Source: Juglans regia
Taxonomy: Eukaryota; Streptophyta; Magnoliopsida; Fagales; Juglandaceae
DNA length: 64,000 nt
Assembly: GCF_001411555.2 (NCBI RefSeq)
Contig: NC_049905.1
Coordinates: 18,776,097-18,840,096, forward strand
Direction of reading: 5' to 3'
Each line of letters opens with the position of its first letter. Within the stretch, counting starts at the first letter, position 1. Below the pieces are notes generated by a model. That model ran no database searches. It saw nothing but the letters and a program-made list of their open reading frames with translations, and had not been told where the DNA came from. This document shows, piece after piece, positions 58,896 through 64,000 of this stretch. A program made the position numbers and the translations under genes.

Positions 58896-59388
58896 TGTAA
58901 AGGATGTGTCTCACTTCTAGTCTGCAATCGTTCACCTGCGTGATGATAAGAATTTTTGGCATGATAACTGTAAAGGACGTGTCTCACTTTCAGTCTACAA
59001 CCGTTCACCTACATGATGACAAGAAGTTTTGACGTGATATGTCTGGAAAAACTCTGATGCCTAAGCCTGTAAGTGTAACAAACAATTTAAAATTCGAAAG
59101 AGAGGCCAATCCCTTACTTTCAAGGGTTACCTGGTATATATAGACTCCAACGTGATGCCTATCTAGTGTAGAGTTTATCGGTGTGGATCATTACCCAGTA
59201 ACTGAACTGATCACGTATCTGCATGAAATCTCTATCTTCCCGTGAAAGGTGGTGGGTGGTGTGTGTGTGACTTTGCTGGGCCTTAGACTCTCTAATTCCC
59301 TTCAGTTAACAAAGAGCCTTTTATACTGGGCTTATTTTATATTGGGCTTTTAACACTGAATGGGCCCTCAACTAAAATAGGCTCTTCA
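58896..59388 (-). repeat. Left LTR (3' LTR of the minus-strand element) with terminal duplication
   Basis: It starts TGTAAAGGATGTGTCTCAC at 58896 and repeats that start at 58969, so a 73-base tandem duplication sits at the outer end; the right LTR has only one copy. The remainder matches 61740-62080 closely. It ends AGGCTCTTCA. Confidence 0.85.
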
Positions 59389-59787
59389 GCTACCACGCTA
59401 ATTCTCTTCGCCCCATGGCATAGGGAATTCATGTTGATAAATCTTGTTGCCTCATAAGTGTCGTGAACCTTGTTATGAGCCTTCTTTTTGTTTCCAGCCC
59501 TAAATCTTTTAATGGCTTACCACGGGCTTGGCATGCGCAAGGCGCATGGCGCATAAGAAAGCAAATGGCTGTTGGGACAAGCCCATTCCATCTATGAACT
59601 ATTAAGTATCTGCCGGTCTTTCATATTCCTCTTTCTGCGCCATTTCACTTTTTCAAAAATTGAGGAGCCCCGATGCTTTCTTGCTGACGTGGCAAAAGGG
59701 GAGGGGGGCTTTCGTGTGATGGTTACTCTTTAGCTTTAGTGTCAAGCCATGATGTCCACAGCTCCTGGCGTTCCCTATTCGCCCTTC

Positions 59788-59796
59788 TTTAAATAC
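59788..59796 (+). promoter_or_regulatory. TATA-like box of the antisense gene
   Basis: TTTAAATAC lies 147 bases ahead of the ATG at 59935, and the span between is a pyrimidine-rich leader. Position, spacing and leader composition mirror the TATATAAG at 15816 in the other Tat element. Confidence 0.45.
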
Positions 59797-59934
59797 CCCT
59801 TCTCTATCTTCTTCATCCTTCTCTCTGCTCATTTTTCCTCTTTGTGCCTTTCTTGCCCTTGCTTCCTTTATTATTCTTGTTTCTTGCCCATTTTGTCTTC
59901 TTCGTCTTCTTGCTTCTTTTCCCTTCCAGTTTTC

Positions 59935-60425
59935 ATGGTTAAACATGGTGACAGCTCTGTACAACATTTTCAAGTCCCGGAGGGCACAACCTTTGATGGG
60001 CATGGGTGGCGTTCAACCCTCCGAAAGAAGCATTTTACTGAGATTCGGGAGGAATATCGCATCCCTGAGGAGGCGATGATGGAGGTTCCCCCATCAGGGT
60101 GCTGTGATGATGAAGGTTTTGTAGGCAAGCTTACTCTGACCACGTCCCTAATGTCCCATGGGTTGAGACTTCCCTTTTGTCGCCCTATTCGTGACATCTT
60201 GAACTTACTCAATATAGCGCCCGTTCAACTCCATCCTTTTGCATTGAAAGCTATTTTTGTGCCTACATTGTTTTCCGCATGGTCTTGGAGCGTCTTGGGG
60301 ATCCTTACCCCGACTTGACCACTTGGGAGTTTTTGGCTTTCTACAATGTGAGAACCACCAAGGGTAGTGTTGCCAGTTTCCTGGCATAGTTTCCTGGCGT
60401 CTTCTGGGCTTTGAACGCTCTACAA
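59935..60425 (+). pseudogene. Antisense gene of the miniature Tat element (Transposase_28-like)
   Basis: From the ATG at 59935 the frame is open to 60318 (128 codons). It carries the block HFTEIREEYRIPEEAMM, a linker, then SHGLRLPFCRPIRDILNLLN. A frame change near 60270-60285 is needed to follow the domain on to YPDLTTWEFLAFYN, after which a TAG interrupts near 60388. The frame is also open upstream to 59749, but that part overlaps the TATA-like box and leader, so the inner ATG is preferred. It pairs clearly with 15969-16480. The molecular role of the family is unknown. Only the N-terminal domain is present; the coiled-coil region seen in the other element is missing. Confidence 0.7.
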
Positions 60426-60429
60426 TCAT

Positions 60430-61733
60430 TCATTCCAATTCCCTCATTCTTGCTAGCTCAGTTAGTCTCTTCTTTATAGTCGTGCAGTCTTCAGTCCAGT
60501 GAGACCCAATCTGGTGGTATTTGCAGTAGCGACTGCCTGTCTTGAGCTGACGCGGTTCCTCCCTGTCTTTCTCATCCTCTTGCGCGTTCAAATTTTCATG
60601 TATCAGCCTAGGATTGTAGTCTGGCCATTTTTCTTGCTTCTTTTCCTGTCGACTTGCACCAATTTTTCTTTCAACCTGCCCGCTCCTTCGTTCGGCCTTC
60701 CTGTCCGCCTTATGAGGATCCACCAAGGCCTGCAAAGTATCTTCAGCATTAACGAAATTATATGCTCTATCCATGAACTCCCTAAGGGTGGAAGGAGTCT
60801 TTCTGGCTAGTTTTGCCATAAAAGGACTCCGTGGCCATATCCCGCCTAGGAGGGCGGCGAGTGTGATCTTTTCATCCTTGTTTTCTGTTGTCAAACGTTC
60901 TTTATTGAAGCGGGTAAGGTAGGTCTTCAGGTCTTCATCTTCTTTCTGTTTGACCGTTGGCAAGTAGGCGATTGGGCGCTGGCGCCTCCTGCTGGGCATA
61001 AACTGGGTTAGGAACTATTTAGCCAATTCTTTGAAAATGTTTGTTGACCTTGGCCTGAGGGTCCTGAACCATCCTCTTGCTGTTCCCCTTAGGGTCAAAG
61101 GGAAAGTTCGACATGCAATCTCACCTAGAAACCCGTGAAACGTGATGTGGGCCTTGCAGTTCTCCAAATGATCTACTAGATCTTTCGACCCATCATACAT
61201 GTCTACCTAGGGTACCTTGAACTTTGGTAGGAGGGGCACGACTATGATTCTTTCGCTATACGGCAGATCTGTTTGGTTTTGTAAGCATTCCACCGAGGAA
61301 GATCCCTCATCCTCTTCACCATCTCTTCATACTTTCCTACTAGTTCTTTCAATTCGTCATGCATTTTTTTATTCTCTGTTCGTCTTAGGTTTGACTCCAT
61401 ATTGCACGGTACCTCCCCCTCACCTTGTTCATTGTGAGCGGGTATGGTGGTATTGTTAGATTCAGCATTCTTTCGTCGCAAATCGTCGTTCTCCTTCTTA
61501 AGGATCTCCATGGCTTCCAACGCTTGCTTCAGTTTTTCTTCGACTGCTACTAGTCGTGCCTCCACGGATGTTGGTAATGTATCCATCACTTGGCTTGCTA
61601 AGGAACGGGGTACAGTTGGCATGCGAGAACCACGTAAAGAGAAATTAATCTCACAGACGGCGCCACTGTAAAGGACGTGTCTCACTTCCAGTCTGCAACC
61701 TTTCACCTGCGTGATGACAAAAAGTTGCGGCAT
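60430..61733 (-). pseudogene. Tat-type gag with zinc knuckle
   Basis: The minus strand begins with a coiled coil (VEARLVAVEEKLKQALEAME, 61580-61515), continues with MYDGSKDLVDHLENCKAHIT and TARGWFRTL (61200-61050), the retrotransposon gag core, then FNKERLTTENKDEKITLAAL and the knuckle CKYHQIGSHWTEDC (about 60525-60485). Gag would package element RNA. The coiled-coil part is in a different frame from the rest, and in-frame stops lie near 61207 and 61016, so it is broken in three places. It ends at 60430, directly against the antisense gene, with no protease or polymerase beyond. Confidence 0.85.
61652..61665 (-). other. Primer binding site
   Basis: On the minus strand TGGCGCCGTCTGTG follows the LTR end by one base. 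Sites starting TGGCGCC are typical of Tat/Athila-type gypsy elements, unlike the TGGTATC sites of the other elements here. Confidence 0.8.
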
Positions 61734-62080
61734 AATACACCTAGGAAAACTCCGATGCCTAAGTCAGTAAGTGCAACAAACAATTTAGTATTCAAAAGAG
61801 AGATCGATCTCTTACTATCAAGGGTTACCTGGTATATATAGATTTCATTGCGATGCCTATCTGATGCAGAGTTTATCGGTGTGGATCATTACCCAGAAAT
61901 CGAACTGATCACGTATCTGCATGAAATCTCTATCTTCTAGTGAAAGGTGGCGTGTGGTGTGTGTGTGACTTTGTTGGGCCTTAGACTCTCTAATTCCCTT
62001 CGGTTAACAAAGGACCTTTTATACTCTTTCATATTGGGCTTTTAACACAGAATAGGCCCTCATCTAAAATAGGCCCTCCA
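61667..62080 (-). repeat. Right LTR (5' LTR of the minus-strand element), 414 bp
   Basis: Bounded on the plus strand by TGTAAAGGACGTGTCTCAC and AGGCCCTCCA, next to target duplication GTAAC. It contains the conserved stretch GAGTTTATCGGTGTGGATCA shared with the left LTR. Confidence 0.88.
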
Positions 62081-62085
62081 GTAAC

Positions 62086-63240
62086 GTTTGAACGTATATG
62101 CATTATATTATTACATATTACTATACAGTATAATATATGTTACTAATAGCTATATAGTAACTATATATAATACTTATACTATAGTAGATATATAATTATG
62201 TTGACTAAATATATAGTAATTATATATAAGTATAGTAACTATATATACTAATATACTTAGAGTGTTATATTATTATTATATAACATATATGAGTATAGTT
62301 ATTATAACTTATAATAGTTATATTGTTAGTATAATATAATACTTATATTATACTTCTAATAGTAACTAACTACTACTTCATGTTACCTTATAGTACTTAT
62401 AATAGTAATTAGTAACTATACTTAGTATTATATTATTATATGACTTAATGAGTATTGTTATCATAATTTATAATAGCTATATTTATACCATACTAATAAT
62501 AGTTATCATAACTTCTAACAGTAACTATAGTATAATTAACTTATAATAGTAACTGTAGTATAACTATATTATATATTATTAACTATATTTAGTGTTATAT
62601 TATTATATAACTTATATCAGTATAGTTATCATAATTTATAATAGCTATACTTATACTAGAATAATGATAGGGTTATTACTCTACTATTGTCCATCTACTA
62701 CTCTTTTTGTATTTGATTTTTTTTCAATTTTTTATTTTACTTAATGAATCAGGAATTGAGTATTAGTAAAATAATATATATTTTTTTTATTTTTTTTAAT
62801 GCTTAATGATGTTAAAAAAATACTTAAAAGAAAATGATAAAAAAATAAAAAAAATAAAAAAAACTTGAAATACACTTGGGTAGTAATAGGGTAGTAATAG
62901 GGTAGTTGTAAGCCTATCACTACCCCTTATACTATACTTATAATAGTTATCATAACTTCTAATAGTAACTATAATATAACTTATAATAGTAACTATAGTA
63001 ACTATGTAATAACTATATTATATATTATCAACTATATTTAGTGCTATATTATTATATAACTTATATCATTATAGTTATCATAACTTATAACAGCTATACT
63101 ATATACTTATAATTATTACACTTACGCTATATACTTTTACTAATACTATATTTATATATCACAAACTAATTTAATAATGTGGTTTAATTAAATAATTATA
63201 ATAACATAGTTAGATTAAAAGAGATAAAATTACTATTATT
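62086..63240. repeat. AT-rich array of TATA/TTAT words
   Basis: Imperfect longer units recur, each with GTTATATTATTATATAAC followed by a GTATAGTTATCATAA-type part: near 62261, 62428, 62594 and 63042. Spacing is irregular (about 165-170 bases, more where a MITE intervenes). There is no coding capacity. Confidence 0.7.
62668..62928. mobile_element. Probable MITE inside the AT-rich array
   Basis: The left arm (GGTTATTACTCTACTATTG ... TTTTTGTATTTGATTTTTTT) and the reverse complement of the right arm (GGGGTAGTGATAGGC ... AAGTGTATTTCAAG) are imperfect inverted repeats about 70 bases long. It interrupts the array. The exact ends are uncertain. Confidence 0.45.
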
Positions 63241-63328
63241 TAAATCCACAAGTACGGTCGAACGTGATATAACACCGTTTGAACGTATGTAACATGGTTT
63301 GAATGGTAATATACATAAAGAAGAGAGT

Positions 63329-63494
63329 TCGAATGCTTCCGCCAAATTTTTGGTTGCAGGAAAGTTTTGGCGCTCATTGAATTTTCATGTTGGAACACCA
63401 CAATTAATCGTTTGAACCCTTCTGCTAAAATTTTTCTAGCGGGAAAATTTTGGCACCCATTGAATTTTCATGTTCAAACTCCACAATTAGTTAT
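63329..63494. repeat. 83-bp tandem duplication
   Basis: CATTGAATTTTCATGTT occurs at 63375 and 63458 with similar flanks (GGAAAGTTTTGGCGCTC against GGAAAATTTTGGCACCC). The open frame across it is a by-product. Confidence 0.8.
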
Positions 63495-64000
63495 TCGAAT
63501 GGTCGTCGACAACCTAAGTGACAACTTATTCCACTGTAATAAGTTTTATTTTAATTAGAACGACACCATTGCAAGGTGTGGAGAACTTATTACAACGAAA
63601 AAAGTCACCGTCATAAGTTTTAAAACCTACATTCCCTTCAAAACCCCTCAGCCCACGAACTTCTCTCATTTCTTCTTCTTCAACCAACGCCCAACACTCC
63701 TCTTCTCCAAAATCCTCCACTTTTCTCTCTATAATCCTTCATTCTATCCACAAAATCTATAAACATTAGCACTATATTGATTCAAGGTATGTTTTTTTTT
63801 TTTGTTAAATTTCTACATAAATTAACTCATTTTCTTTATTATAGTGATAATATTTGTTTAAGCGCCATTTTGAAGGTGTTTCTTGAGTTATTTCGGTTTG
63901 CACAGCTCAAGGTATGTCCATATTGTGAATTTATCTTCATTGTGAATTGATGTTTGTGTATTTATCTTCATTGTGTATTTATCTCCATAATAGTTTTTAT
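63495..64000 (+). other. Unassigned; possible 5' leader of something beyond the window
   Basis: A C/T-rich, G-poor stretch (63600-63780) ends in TTCAAG followed by GTATGTTT, a good plant splice donor at about 63787. A second CTCAAGGTATGTCC lies at 63906. This looks like a spliced untranslated leader of a gene or transposon that continues outside, but no coding sequence is seen. Confidence 0.3.

Larger units (their letters stand above)
58896..62080 (-). mobile_element. Miniature Tat-lineage gypsy element: gag plus antisense gene, no pol
   Basis: Two LTRs (left 58896-59388, right 61667-62080) are flanked by the 5-bp target duplication GTAAC (58891-58895, 62081-62085). On the minus strand the right LTR is followed by the primer site TGGCGCCGTCTGTG and a Tat-type gag (61733-60430). 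A plus-strand gene with the Transposase_28-like domain (59788-60420) converges on gag tail to tail at about 60425. All of pol is absent. At 3185 bp it is far smaller than a usual Tat element. With intact ends and target duplication it must have moved using enzymes from another element. Confidence 0.85.

Overview
This window is plant nuclear DNA, almost certainly from a eudicot tree. It is AT-rich, intron-style rather than operon-like, and most of it is nested and decayed transposable elements. A 208-bp MITE at 8551 resembles, from memory, a family common in walnut/pecan relatives (Fagales); that taxonomic guess is an inference only.

Layout, left to right. 1-1130: end of a Ty3/gypsy gag-protease remnant. 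2520-8302: a SIRE/Maximus-like copia element that keeps only a gag and two LTRs. 8551: MITE. 8965-15483 (minus): a nearly full-length but dead L1-type LINE with ORF1 and ORF2, whose 5' end abuts another MITE. 15690-24160 (minus): a Tat-lineage gypsy element with its pol on the minus strand, a tandem-repeat spacer, and a plus-strand 'antisense' gene with its own TATA box; that gene is split by a precisely bounded solo LTR (16500-17861, target duplication ATTGT). 24160-24902: piece of a second gypsy element (gag start, primer site, probable LTR). 27046-27522: broken copy of a small two-helix membrane-protein gene whose better copy lies at 46678-47181. 30195-38370: an 8.2-kb gypsy element (Tekay-like) with 2.1-2.2-kb LTRs, target duplication CTCAA, a C-poor non-coding core and only the end of integrase. 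38859-42800: decayed Ale/Retrofit-type copia gag-pol. 44361-45519: split remains of a replication protein A (RPA70) C-terminal domain. 49663-51139: tandem duplication of a long-TIR element, one copy carrying a 116-bp MITE with a 9-bp target duplication and the other being the matching empty site. 52715-57965: the youngest element, a copia with 331-bp LTRs (9 differences), target duplication GCAAA and a gag-pol with three in-frame stops and one frameshift. 58896-62080 (minus): a 3.2-kb miniature Tat element with gag plus the antisense gene but no pol, target duplication GTAAC. 62086-64000: AT-rich repeats and unassigned DNA.

The only plausible intact host-type gene is the 167-residue membrane protein at 46678-47181, of unknown function. 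The most unusual biology is the antisense gene of the Tat elements: it occurs in two separate elements in the same place and orientation, each time with a TATA-like box about 150 bases ahead of its ATG, and in the miniature element it has been kept, together with gag, while all of pol has gone. All functional statements rest on motif recognition by eye; no database search or alignment program was run.
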